Positions 54,101 to 63,834 of a stretch of DNA of 64,000 nt are shown piece by piece (the stretch's first letter is position 1; each line of letters opens with the position of its first letter). Made by a program: the position numbers and the translations under genes. The notes beneath the pieces were generated by a model, which worked only from the letters and a program-made list of their open reading frames with translations, was not told the origin of the DNA and ran no database searches. Origin of the DNA: Ostrinia nubilalis (Eukaryota; Arthropoda; Insecta; Lepidoptera; Crambidae); NCBI RefSeq assembly GCF_963855985.1, contig NW_026973566.1:1302001-1366000 (forward strand), given 5' to 3'.

Positions 54101-54819
54101 AAACCTATGCTATAATCATGTGCGCAGTAAGGAATATAGAACAGGCGCATAAAAAGCGTGACATTTACATATTAAGTGACAGTCAGGCAGCACTCAAAGC
54201 CATTGCCTCAGTGAGGGTTGGATCCACACTCGTTTTGGAGGCAATCTTGGCACTGAATAAACTTGGAAGGCACAACAGGGTGACCCTCATGTGGGTACCT
54301 GGACATACTGGAATCGAAGGCAATGAGAGAGCCGACAGTCTAGCGAGACAAGGGTCAGAGGCGGCACCTATTGGGCCAGAGCCGATAGTGCCCTTATCTA
54401 TAAGCACTGTACACATGGCCATGAGGCAATATACATCCAGGAAGCACAGAGCTGAATGGGAAAGCTCCAACGGCATGAGCCACTCCAAACTATTCCTAGT
54501 TGGAAACACAAGATCATGGGAAAAGCTCATACTCAATGGAAACAGAAGGCAAGCCCGAGTGATCACGGGTGCGCTAACAGGACACTACACTACAAACCAC
54601 ATGCTCCACAAAATGGGCCTAACTACGGATGACAGCTGTCGAGCATGTGGAGAACATGCGGAGTCCATGAAACACCTACTCTGCGAATGTGACGCGCTAG
54701 CTAGAACTAGAATGGGTCTCCTGGGATCGGCTTATCCGACGCCAGAAGAATATAGGTCCTTCTCACCCAAGCACTTGATCCACTATATGGATAGGATCTT
54801 TGTGGATGAGGGGGGATAA
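51175..54819 (+). CDS. LOA-like ORF2: endonuclease, RT, RNase H
   Basis: The 1,214-codon frame has no internal stop or shift. It opens at TTG overlapping the ORF1 stop (TTGA, 51,175-51,178), with no ATG until 51,253, inside the endonuclease, so the start probably uses reinitiation. Endonuclease: QINLHHCKAAT, IQEPYL, IIGCDANAHHVVWG, LSDHNYI (residues about 12-230). RT: PGPDSIYPILL, YRPISLQSFLLK, FVDIEGAFDRT, GCPQGGVLSPLLW, VGYADDLVI (about 450-690). RNase H: WYTDGSKMNSGTGAG, FQAETYAI, LSDSQAALKA, GNERADSLARQ (about 940-1,065). A zinc cluster CRACGEHAESMKHLLCEC follows (about 1,160). Completeness suggests recent activity. Confidence 0.92.
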   Translation: MTSAALFGGLRCVQINLHHCKAATAIMARELKVKRYDIALIQEPYLYKGEVKGLGGTGGILIYNCSTNDTRTCIYVRNGISAIPLSRFSYRDLTAVKIQREGDLRGVIVASAYLPYEKADPVSRQMQDLIQHGNQEDLETIIGCDANAHHVVWGSSNNNARGERLLDFLVSSETHIINKGNKPTFFNARRAEVIDLTLACKKAVRKITNWYVSDEISLSDHNYICFKYNAPIRKDAIKRRNPRNTDWEDFKRDLRTELSEPKCKLNSVLEIEFDANRITNALKTAWRDNCPEREAGSKKLPWWTKEIALLRRETRKAFNIARARNDFTEYRRALTEYSKAVRKAKRKAWRDHCEMINSVPEGMRLTKAMSTTKANPLTTVWSERGGYTEAGKDTLKTMIATHFPESQVLNDDQDPISVEEQKRTTNKLDWVTAKRVVDETKVRWAIGSFEPYKAPGPDSIYPILLQQGISILTPHLCRIYKACIAFGYIPKVWREVKVIFIPKPGRPDYNDPKAYRPISLQSFLLKSLEKLVDKYIRQGPLKRFPLHELQCAYQAGKSTETALHYVTGRAEAALESREVTVGTFVDIEGAFDRTTFCSIGAAASDHGVPLPLCRWIDCMLKGRIIQSELQGECMSVRTVKGCPQGGVLSPLLWSLVVDSLLVKLNKGPLYTVGYADDLVIMVRGKFPTIVTDIMQRALNTLEEWCDKNHLSVNPGKTNAIAFTKMRNTTGLGHLYLYGKQITWTNEVKYLGVILDKELTWRKHQDTVIAKAMRVLGMCRGAYGKAWGLSPRVMRWIYITMVRPIILYGSIVWWPRIRLQTCRTALGKLQRTACLAITSAFRTTPTAALEIILGLPPLHLALEVDARKALHRLKGAGLWSTSKPCTKHTRMGSDPQLDAIMDMGCDTMQPRYMFSKDFKVSIPTREDWKRGPKRQQDSLIWYTDGSKMNSGTGAGVYSKQSEHSESLGRFATVFQAETYAIIMCAVRNIEQAHKKRDIYILSDSQAALKAIASVRVGSTLVLEAILALNKLGRHNRVTLMWVPGHTGIEGNERADSLARQGSEAAPIGPEPIVPLSISTVHMAMRQYTSRKHRAEWESSNGMSHSKLFLVGNTRSWEKLILNGNRRQARVITGALTGHYTTNHMLHKMGLTTDDSCRACGEHAESMKHLLCECDALARTRMGLLGSAYPTPEEYRSFSPKHLIHYMDRIFVDEGG

Positions 54820-54915
54820 AGGTATAGGGAAGCACAAAAGATCCCAATGGGTCGACGTGCACTGCGCCCATGCGCGGCCCAAAAATAAGATAAGATAAGA
54901 TAACATATCCTCTTT

Positions 54916-56352
54916 ATACTCTAATAAATCAATCTTTTGAGGAAGGCGTCGTACCCACAGACTTGAAACAGGCCATAATAAAACCAATACATAAAAAAAA
55001 ATCAAAACTAGATCCAAGTAATTACCGTCCCATAGCTCTACTACCTACAGCCTCCAAGATTTTTGAAAAAACTATGTAAGCGCATATACTCATTCTGCGA
55101 AAAATATAAAATATTCGACGAGTGTCAGAACGGCTTTCGTAAACATAAATCGACAACTTTAGCAGTTTATAAATACATTCAAGAAGCTCTCAATATTATC
55201 AACTCAAAACAATATGCAATAGGAATTTTGATAGATATGACGAAAGCCTACGATAAAGTGCAATTTAAAATTCTGTTAGATAAATTATACAAGGTAGGTG
55301 TACGCGGTAATGCTCACGAGTGGCTTAGTTCATACTTATCGGAAAGAAGACAAATAGTAGAAATCGAATTTTTCAATAAAAACTCCAACATGATAGAAAA
55401 TATCCAATCAGAAAACATAGATTTGTACGCCTCTATTCCCCAAGGCAGTGTGATTGGATGTTTATTATTTCTTATCTATATTAACGATCTACCTAAAATC
55501 ATAGATAAACATAGCGTTTTATATGCAGATGATATATCTATACTTCTCCCTTATAAAACAAATACAAATTTAAACCAAAATTTAGAATCTATACTAACCA
55601 AGACCGTTAACTGGATGAGCATGCACAATCTTGAAATAAATTTTCTTAAAACAAAATTAATATCTTTCCACCCATATCAAAAACAATCTTTTAACATAAA
55701 TTTTACCTTTGAAGGGACGCAGCTGGAAGTGGTTGACGAGTTTAATTTGCTTGGTCTAACAATAGATACCCACCTTAATTGGAAACCCCACGTGAAAAAA
55801 GTAAGAGGCAAAATATCCTGTTTCTCATACGCCCTCCGTGAAATTAAAAAGACTACAGACCTACCCACAGCTTTAACCACCTACTATGCATACGCTTACT
55901 CATGGTTCTCCTACGGAATAATACTATGGGGAAATAGCACTGACGCACCTACAATTTTTACCCTACAGAAAAAATTAATAAGAATACTAGTAAACATAGA
56001 ACAAACAGACTCTTGTAAACCCCATTTTAAAGCACTTAACATTTTAACTTTACCATGTATTTACATATTGGAAATTTGCAAATTTGTCCTGAAATATCCT
56101 GATTTCTATACAAAACGAGGAAATATCCAAACCACACACCAACTTAGACACAAAAATAAATTAAATTTACCCTATTCCAAAATGACGATGTTCTCCTCTG
56201 GCCCCCTAGTAATGTCTATAAAAATATTTAATAAATTACCTAACTTTCTAAAGAATGAAACCAAAACAAACATCTTTATTAAAAAACTAAAACTCTTTCT
56301 CATTGACAAAAGTTATTATAGCATTAAGGAATACTTAGAGGATAGATTTTAA
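54916..56352 (+). pseudogene. CR1-like ORF2, reverse transcriptase and C terminus
   Basis: The frame resumes after the LOA duplication (INQSFEEGVVPTDLKQAI, NYRPIALLPTASKIFEK). A one-base shift near 55,075 leads to the frame ending at 56,352: ECQNGFRKHKSTTLAVYKYI, ILIDMTKAYDKVQF, IPQGSVIGCLLFLIYINDLP, LYADDISILLPY (catalytic YADD, about 55,520), NFLKTKLISFH, GLTIDTHLNWKPHVKK and a C terminus with FNKLPNFLKN. The C-terminal block is close to that of LINE D. Confidence 0.87.
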
Positions 56353-56708
56353 ACCAATACAATATAATGAAAATAAATGAATATTAAATAAATAAGTAAG
56401 TAGTGTTGTGCAATAATTCTGAATAATGTAGACTGAATAATATTTATTTAAAAATAATCTAAGTACAAAATTAATAATATGTTATATGTAATAGTAATAC
56501 CAATTATTAAATTAATTGTATACATATTGTGATAAATAATTAATAACGAATAATATAATTGAATTAATTAAATATTTATAAATTCTTCCCCTCTCTTAGA
56601 ATGCTGTGCCCGACAGGGTCCATAATTGTATCTGTTAAAACCATACATACCACCTCTGTAACATTATGGATGCAATAAATTATTGAGTATTGAGTATTGA
56701 GTATTGTC

Positions 56709-57317
56709 CGTGACAAGGCCACAGCCACCGAACCACCGAGCTGCATACTGTGTGGTAGCCAGGGTCATCCTGCGAATTATCGCGGTTGTCCCCGGGCCCC
56801 ACGCACTCAGCCGCGTGCCCCCATCCCATCTGCCCTCAGGCAGAACAATGCTACCCGCAACTTTGCGGTAGCAAGTGAGGCTCCTAGCCTCCGCCCCAAC
56901 AGGCCCAATTCTTGGGCTAGGCCTCTGGCCTACACCCAGGCTGCCAGCCTTATTCCCGCACCCGCCCAAACAGCTGTGGCCCCACCCGCGCTCCAGCAGG
57001 CTCCTCAACCCCACCCAGCCCCTAAGGCTACGCCAAAGGCACCTACCCATCAGGCGCCTAACCCAAGTCCCCCTGCCCCTAAGGCACCGGCCCACAAAGT
57101 CCCGGCCCCTCAGGCCAAGCCCCAGCCGTCACATTCACCTGCGGCTGACATTAAACTGGTCAGAGACTTCTTTGGCCAAATTAATGTCGGCGAGATGTTT
57201 GTGATCGCCGCAAAACTGCGCGCGACTAATGGCGAAGGCAACATCATGGATAGGTTATCTATCCTCGCCGAACACGTAGACTTTTGCTACGCTATCTCCT
57301 CCTTCCACGCTCCGTAA
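56709..57317 (+). pseudogene. Jockey ORF1, third knuckle and C terminus
   Basis: The frame resumes with RDKATATEPPSCILCGSQG and HPANYRGCP (third zinc knuckle). A proline/alanine-rich spacer of about 90 residues follows, then a conserved C terminus (IKLVRDFFGQINVGEMFVIA). The stop TAA (57,315-57,317) shares its last A with the ORF2 ATG. Confidence 0.85.
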
Positions 57318-57438
57318 TGGCTAATCCCACCGCTAGGATCAAACCCCGGTCAATCACCTTAGCTTTTTTCAACGCTAACGGTCTAAGACAGCAGAAGGAC
57401 GAGGTTACTCAGTTCCTTACCGACCACCAGGTCGACAT
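57317..57438 (+). pseudogene. Jockey ORF2, start of endonuclease
   Basis: ATG 57,317 overlaps the ORF1 stop as TAATG, a known arrangement for coupled translation in some LINEs. The piece encodes ITLAFFNANGLRQQKDEVTQ, the first strand of the endonuclease with its catalytic N. It is interrupted after about 40 residues. Confidence 0.82.
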
Positions 57439-57623
57439 AAATAAATATGTATCATTAAGAAATGTATTCAAAGACTATAAATTCTTGTGGCGACTACGTC
57501 CCACTTACGCCTCATACCAATTAATTAAAATATACTTAATTGTAATACTGGCATGATGGACAGCATGATGAATCGTATGATACAACTATTTAGCAGCCTC
57601 CTACAGCCAAAATAAACCAAAAA

Positions 57624-57984
57624 ATGCGAATTATGACATGGAATGCCAACGGGCTCACAGAGCGTAGACAAGAACTAGAGACATTCCTCAATACAGAAAA
57701 TATAAGTATAGCACTAATATCTGAAACAAGGTTAACCACAAAAAGCCACATCTCCATTGATAACTACAATGTTTATACCACTAATCACCCATCCGGCCGG
57801 GCACATGGAGGATCGGCGGTCATAGTTAGGTCAAACATAAAGCACTACCCAATTGAAGAATTCTGCACGGAAAAAATTCAAGCATCACAGATTAAGCTCT
57901 GTGACACTAAGGCGGAAATGACTATATCATCAATCTACTGCCCCCCTCGCCACACTATAACAAATGAAAACTACAAGGAATATA
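57624..57984 (+). pseudogene. LINE C ORF2, endonuclease N-terminal part
   Basis: ATG 57,624 starts MRIMTWNANGLTERRQELET (catalytic N), IALISETRL (catalytic E), GGSAVIVRSNIKHY and TISSIYCPPRHTIT. The frame is cut at the TA of 57,983-57,984 and continues exactly after the foldback element. Confidence 0.88.
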
Positions 57985-58778
57985 CAGGGTGTTTCTTGTA
58001 AGGTGTCAAGCCGAAGGCAGGTGATAGGTGAGGACTAGACCTATCGATTTGACCCCCATGTATGTTCTACGATTTTTCATAGTTTAGAAGTTATCGTCAA
58101 TTTTGTGATTTTTTCAAATTGTATGACCCAGTAGGCTTTAAATTTTTTTATCTTTTTTTTGGGTCGACTTTTCTCAGATTTCTTTTTTTTGACAGATTCC
58201 CTATTAATTGCAGATTTTTGAAAAAAATAATCAACTTCCTATCTTTGATGCAAGATACAAAATTTTTGCTAGAAACATAAAAAATATGCTATTAGCGGAA
58301 CATTCTAAAATTTTCAACTTAAAAGTTAAAAAAAAAAGAAGAAATTCCATAGGTCCAAAATAATTTTAAAAACTGCGCAGTTTTCTGAACTTTCATAATA
58401 ACACAAAAAAACATGTACTTAATAGGCCATTATTTTCTGTAATCGCTCCACTAATGTGGTAAGTCGGAGATTCCGTTACATGTTTTTGACTTTCTTAGGA
58501 CTAACTAATGATTGCAATTCTCTAAGTTTACGTTACTTAGAACACATTTAAAGACAATAACTGAACAGAACATTTTTTTATCCACAACGAGGAATCTCTT
58601 GCCCTTCATCTGACCTGATGAAAACTGATGGATGATCAGCGAGCTCGGAATCCTAAACCACAGAGGAATTGGCTGTCCTAAATAGGTGGCCTTACCACTA
58701 GACCACAGTGGTGGTTCTTACTTTACGATTAAATTCGATATAACTACCTACATATTAGAGTGTGAGAGAAAGGGAAAG

Positions 58779-58837
<59 letters not shown>

Positions 58838-58838
58838 T

Positions 58839-58873
<35 letters not shown>

Positions 58874-59654
58874 AAAAATGGGTGTAATGATTTATTTTAA
58901 AGTAAATGTTCATAATGTCCGCCGTTGACCTGAATGCACATTCGACAACGACGCATTTTAATTTGGTTTTGTGCTTCAGTCAGCTTTGTCCGCAGTTCAT
59001 CAATATTTTCATATTCCCTATTGTATACCAGATGAAGGGCAAGAGCTTCCTTGTTGTGGATAAAACAATGTTCTGTTCAGTTATTGTCTCTAAATGTGTT
59101 CTACATAACGTAAACTTAAGGGATTGCAAACATTACTTAGTCCTAAGAAAGTCAAAAACATGTAACGGAATCTCCGACTTACCACTTTAGTGGAGCGATT
59201 ACAGAAAATAATGGCCTATTAAGTACATGTTTTTTTGTGTTATTATGAAAGTTCAGAAAACTGCGCAGTTTTTAAAATTATTTTGGACCTATGGAATTTT
59301 GTTTTTTTTTTAAACTTTTAAGTTGAAAATTTTAGAATGTTCCGCTAAAAGCATATTTTTTATGTTTCTAGCAAAAATTTTGTATCTTGCATCAAAGATA
59401 GGAGTTGATTATTTTTTTCAAAAATCTGCAATTAATAGGGAATCTGTCAAAAAAAAGAAATCTGAGAAAAGTCGACCCAAAAAAAAGATAAAAAAATTTA
59501 AAGCCTACTAGGTCATACAATTTGAAAAAATCACAAAATTAACGATAACTTCTAAGCTATGAAAAATCGTAAAACATACATGGGGGTGAAATCGATAGGT
59601 CTAGTCCTCACCTATCACCTGCCTTCGGCTTGACACCTTACAAGAAACACCCTG
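57985..59654. mobile_element. Foldback element 2 (TA duplication) with transposase remnant
   Basis: Same ends as foldback element 1 (CAGGGTGTTTCTTG) and TA on both sides (57,983-57,984 and 59,655-59,656). Arms of about 620 bp run 57,985 to about 58,610 and about 59,030-59,654. The core is inverted relative to element 1: (TG)n at about 58,783-58,813, then (GA)n to 58,872. A tRNA-like A-box (TGGTCTAGTGGTAAGG, minus strand, about 58,690-58,715) also lies here. Confidence 0.85.
58897..59033 (-). pseudogene. C-terminal remnant of a DDE transposase in foldback element 2
   Basis: The minus strand encodes about 44 residues, YNREYENIDELRTKLTEAQ ... KMRRCRMCIQVNGGHYEHLL, and a TAA stop at 58,897. The ending (basic stretch, then C-I-Q-x-x-G-G-H-x-E-H-L) looks like the C terminus of Tc1/mariner-type transposases in arthropods. 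A degenerate version is in foldback element 1 (about 32,795-32,920, plus strand). This is the only coding relic, so these are deletion derivatives of a coding transposon (inference). Confidence 0.55.
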
Positions 59655-61981
59655 TATAAGTACACTAGGCAGCCGCTTTATTAGTGGAGGCGATTGGAAT
59701 GCGAAACACACATATTGGGGTTCCCGTCTAATCAACCCGAAAGGAAGACAGCTTTATCGAACTCTGGGAGACCTCAACCTTGAGTGCATCTCCTCGGGCG
59801 AACCCTCTTATTGGCCCACAGATCAAGCCAGAATTCCCGACTTGCTGGACTTTTTTGTGCTTAAGGGACTGTCAAGTAACAACATGAGCGCTGAAAATGT
59901 TATAGACCTCTCCTCTGACCATACTCCGGTTATTCTCAACATTGACTGCAAGGCTATCCTAACAGAAGTACCGAACAAAATCCATAACAGAAACACCAAT
60001 TGGGAAGACTACGAAACCAGGATAACCTCAGAAGTGAACCTCAGGGTCCCCCTTAAGACTATCGAAGACATAGAATCTGCCGTGGAGACTTTGAACAGGA
60101 TAATACACACTGCTGTAATTGAATCTACACCTCTACGTAAAGCATACAGTCCAAAAGAGCATATATACCCAGCTGGTATAAGAAATAAAATCCAAGAACG
60201 ACGCAGACTCCGTAGGATTTGGCATAGCTCTAGATATCCCAGTGACAAGACTGCTTTTAACAGAGCATCCGCAGAAGTTAAATCGCTGATAAAAGATATG
60301 AGAAGCACCAACTTACAGTCGTATCTTAGCAAGCTGACTGCTACTAGCGACACCAACTACTCCCTGTGGAAGGCAACCTCAAAGCTTAAGCGCCCCAAAA
60401 GCCAAATAACGCCCATTTGCATTCGACCGGGAACATGGGCGCGTTCGGACTTGGAAAAAGCCAACACCTTTGCTGACCACTTACACAAAGTCTTCCAGCC
60501 ATTGCCAAGCTGTGATACGGACCATGACAGCATGATTGAGGATAGTCTTGGAGCAGCTACACAGTTATGTCTGCCGTTGAAAAGTGTCACACCCAAGGAA
60601 CTGATCACAGAGATCCGTCGTCTTAAGAACTGCAAGGCTCCTGGATACGACCAGATTGATGCAACACTCCTGAAACACCTCCCGAAAAAAGGTATCATGT
60701 TCATCGTAGCCATATTCAACGCGTGCCTAAGATTGTCAGTTTTTCCTAGTCAGTGGAAAATAGCACAAGTGGTAATGATATTGAAGCCAGGCAAAGCACC
60801 TCAGGAGGTGTCGTCTTATCGACCAATAAGCTTACTCCCATATTGGTAAACTATTGGAAAAAATTATCCTCAATAGACTGCGAGAACACCTCCAGGATAT
60901 CATACCTAAGCACCAGTTCGGCTTTAGGGAAGGCCACGGCACAATCGAACAGATTCATCGCCTGGTCGATATAATAAGCAGAGCTCTGGAAAACAAAAAA
61001 TACTGTTCAGCTATCTTCCTAGACATAAGCCAGGCGTTCGACAGGGTCTGGCACAATGGACTTCTGTACAAAATAAAACATTCACTGCCTCACTCGTTCT
61101 TTCTCATCATCCAGTCGTACCTTAAGCAGAGATGTTTCGAAGTCAAATACAATGAAGAGTTGTCTGCAATGCACAAGATTGAATCTGGGGTGCCTCAGGG
61201 TAGCATTCTTGGACCTGTACTTTACCTGATTTACACATTCGACCTGCCAGCTGCAGATAGCTTGACTACTACAGCCACATATGCCGATGATACTGCCCTC
61301 CTATCAGTCCATGAAAATCCTGAAATTGCCTCAGAGAATCTCCAGACACACTTGTCTCAAATCGAAGATTGGTTTGGCAAATGGCGTATTAAAGCAAATA
61401 CAGACAAATCGGTGCATGTTACGTACACACTTAGAAGAGACACCTGCCCACCTGTGAAACTGTATAACAAGGAAGTTCCGCAATCGGACAATGCGAGGTA
61501 TCTGGGAATGCATCTCGACCGCAGACTAACGTGGCAAAAACATATATGGACAAAGCGCAAACAATTAGATCTCAAAATCAGAGGTATGTACTGGCTTATT
61601 GGACGCGAATCACAGTTAACCAACAGCTGCAAAATGTCAATATACAAAAGCATTATCAGGCCAATCTGGACCTACGGGATCCAACTATGGGGTTCAGCAA
61701 GTCACAGCAACATAGAAATACTCGAAAGGTTCCAGAGCAAAACCATTAGAGGCATTTTTAAGATACCTCCCTATGTCAGTAACAAGATTATGTACATGGA
61801 TATCAAACTGGATACAGTGAAACAGCAAATTGAAAAGTACAGTAAAAGTTACCAACTGAGACTGGATAGTCACAGAAACGAACTCGCCTCTCAACTGCAA
61901 GGAACTGGCAGTCTCCACTTTTCTAGACTGAAGAGACATAGCATTCAAAACCTAGCGAAAAGATTCGCAGTGAAAGAATAA
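59655..61981 (+). pseudogene. LINE C ORF2, rest of endonuclease and reverse transcriptase
   Basis: The frame resumes with FISGGDWNAKHTYWGSR (catalytic D and N), DLSSDHTPVIL (D and H) and the linker NWEDYETRI. RT starts with KNCKAPGYDQIDATLLKHL and YRPISLLP. A one-base loss near 60,848 shifts to the frame ending at 61,981: HQFGFREGHGTIEQIHRL, AIFLDISQAFDRVWHNGLL, GVPQGSILGPVLYLIYTFDL, TYADDTALLS (catalytic YADD), NTDKSVHVTYT, YLGMHLDRRLTWQKHI. The C-terminal blocks (MYWLIGRESQLT, KSIIRPIWTYGIQLWG) are typical of the Jockey clade. Confidence 0.9.
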
Positions 61982-62880
61982 GAGATGACTCACTGGACTA
62001 GTCTCTTACTGAACGCCTCAAGAACCGGATTGAAATCGGACAGATAATTGGATTATTGTTTCGCGGAAACAGATTGCCAAGTAGCAGATTAGAAAAGGAA
62101 AAAAAAAAAAAAAAATTGTAATACTTCTTGTACAAACTTAAGATGTAAATGCTTTGTTAGTTATTTCGTTATTTAGATTACTTGTAGCTTACTTATCGCG
62201 ATTGTTGTTTTCGTTCTCTTTTGTTCTCGTGATCTAAATCACTGGTAGGGGGGTACTGTGGCGACTACGTCCCACTTACGCCTCATACCAATTAATTAAA
62301 ATATACTTAATTGTAATACTTCTTGTACAAACTTAAGATGTAAATGCTTTGTTAGTTATAGCGTGTTAATTTTAGAGCATGGTAATTTTAGTTTCTCACG
62401 CACCTGCAATTTTAGGATTTTATTGTCGGAATGTTTAACTCAAATCTTTTTAGTGTTTCGCCGATGTAACATGTGGTCCATTGTTGATCTATGCAATTAT
62501 TGCAGGTGTCTGTGTATCAAGCAACACCAACCTTTGTAATGTCTTTCTATTGTTTGTTGTTTACTTTGTATTATGTTTGTGCCAACCTTTGCCATGTGTT
62601 TCATGCTAATTGTTTTGTTAGTATCTTCGTGTTATTTTCACTTTGTTTTACGATTGTTACCTGAAAAGGCCGCCGACCGTCGAGAGAAAAACCAATGTTT
62701 AGTTTAGTCAGTCAGTACGCAACCTCGGTACTGGTCGGACGCCTTGAAGGCCCATCCTCGCGCTTACACAATACAGTTACCGTCTTACCAGTCTATATGA
62801 ACTTTTATTTATAAAAACCTACGAACCCTGCTACCCGAGTATAGAGCGCCGACATTCTTAACTGTGACGTGTATATATAT

Positions 62881-63357
62881 GTTACGGTTAATGTGATAAA
62901 TTGAAAATTATTAATAATAACCGGTTATTATGAATAATTACCGACAGTTGCGGTAAAAGTGATAAATTAATCACATTTAACAGTGATTATTTAATAATTC
63001 AACCTTAGTACTAACAAATTTCATAAAAGAGAACAACATCTTGTGTACGTGCTAGTGTACAGCCAAACTTTTGAACTTTTTGATATCATATATTAATATA
63101 ATTTGGCATAATGAGTTTGGAATGTTTCTTGCATAATATTACTTTTCCATGATGCCTATAACATAATGTTTTGATTTAAAGTGAAAAATAGGTTAAGGTG
63201 CGGCGGGGGTGGCCCTTGGGCCACCCCTAAGCCGCCTATTTAGTTTTATACACACATAAATGACCTCATATTAATCACATTTACCAAATCATGCGGTAAT
63301 TATTCATAATAACCGGCGATTATTCATAATTTTCACATTTATCACTTTGACCGTAAC
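62881..63357. mobile_element. Second GTTACGG inverted-repeat element, in a TA run
   Basis: Ends GTTACGGTTAATGTGATAAA and its complement, with inverted arms of about 60 bp that include a CCGGTTAT palindrome. ATATAT flanks both sides. A strong hairpin with stem halves GGGGGTGGCCC and GGGCCACCCC lies at about 63,205-63,236. The LINE D coding frame reads through when the insert and the duplicated TA run are discounted. It is non-coding. Confidence 0.65.
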
Positions 63358-63643
63358 ATATATACTAGAAATATGTGTTTTTGTCAAAGACCATAAATAT
63401 TTGTTTTGTAAAAAAAGTGATACTAAGCACAATCTACGTTCGCAACATAAATATAATATGTGTGTTGTAAAACCCTCTAGTTACATTTATGAAAAAAGTA
63501 CATACGTAACTGGAATAAAAATATTCAATCGATTGCCAAATAATATAAAACAATTAGAGGGAATCAAATTTAAACGAACGCTCAAAGACTGGTTATTTGA
63601 CAAATCTTTTTATAATTTAAATGAATATTTTAATGTAATGTAA
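63358..63643 (+). pseudogene. LINE D RT C-terminal tail
   Basis: The frame ends at 63,643 with LKDWLFDKSFYNLNEYFNVM. The preceding residues (YNMCVVKPSSYIYEKSTYVT) align in order with the tail of the CR1-like ORF2 at 56,100-56,352, showing it is a relative that was 5'-truncated. Confidence 0.75.
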
Positions 63644-63834
63644 TGAATAATTTTATAATAACTGACATTGCAAAATAATAATCCAATTAATAATTAATTA
63701 TGTTTTTGACAATTTATATTGTACGTCCGAAATGGATAAATTGTGTACTTTAGCATTATGTGCCTTTTATGTAACACCACTGTATCAACACAATGAACAA
63801 TAAATGCTTATCTTATCTTATCTTATCTTATCTT

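Larger units (their letters stand above)
48918..54901 (+). mobile_element. LOA-like LINE, structurally complete
   Basis: The duplication TAACATATCCTCTT (up to 14 bp; 48,904-48,917 and 54,902-54,915) flanks the element. It has a 5' UTR of about 760 bp with A14 just before ORF1, ORF1 and ORF2 open throughout, a short 3' UTR and a (TAAGA)n tail. ORF2 with a C-terminal RNase H, and the block RTACLAITSAFRTTPTAALE, point to the LOA clade. It lies in frame within the CR1-like RT. Confidence 0.88.
45078..56704 (+). mobile_element. CR1-like LINE with nested Helitron and LOA LINE
   Basis: It begins AGTGTCCCCAGGTACAG and ends with a 7-bp-unit tail (TTGAGTA)n after GCAATAAATT (56,670-56,704). TGTC lies on both sides (45,074-45,077 and 56,705-56,708). 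Without the inserts it is about 4.9 kb, close to full length: 5' leader, ORF1, ORF2. The stretch 56,353-56,670 is an AT-rich 3' UTR. It splits Jockey ORF1 right before the third knuckle. Confidence 0.85.
57549..62115 (+). mobile_element. LINE C: Jockey-clade LINE, 5'-truncated in ORF1
   Basis: The duplication TTGTAATAC (9-11 bp; 57,540-57,548 and 62,116-62,124) flanks it, and an A-run (about 62,098-62,115) marks the 3' end. It begins within the last codons of ORF1 (MMDSMMNRMIQLFSSLL, stop at 57,613-57,615), so nearly all of ORF1 is lost. ORF2 follows from 57,624. A foldback element interrupts it at 57,985. The 3' UTR is 61,982 to about 62,097. Confidence 0.87.
57486..62854 (+). mobile_element. 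LTR element with deleted 5' part (LTR-92 bp-LTR)
   Basis: The full right LTR is 62,257-62,854 (598 bp; TGTGGCGACTACG ... GCGCCGACA). The left LTR is only its first 103 bp (57,486-57,548 plus 62,125-62,164), split by LINE C. Between the LTRs only 92 bp of interior remain, ending in a purine tract GGTAGGGGGGTAC (62,244-62,256). TTCT flanks both sides (57,482-57,485 and 62,855-62,858). No coding sequence survives. A deletion from inside the 5' LTR to near the purine tract explains the layout. Confidence 0.8.
57439..63834 (+). mobile_element. LINE D: CR1-like 3' end with (TCTTA)n tail, multiply interrupted
   Basis: ACAT flanks both sides (57,435-57,438 and 63,835-63,838). LINE D pieces are 57,439-57,481, 62,855-62,880 and 63,358-63,834. 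Together they encode only a C-terminal RT tail (LEICVFVKDHKYLFCKK, GIKIFNRLPNNIKQLEG, WLFDKSFYNLNEYF), ending at 63,643. AATAAA at 63,799 precedes five TCTTA units. The coding tail resembles that of the CR1-like LINE at 45,078-56,704. Confidence 0.8.
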
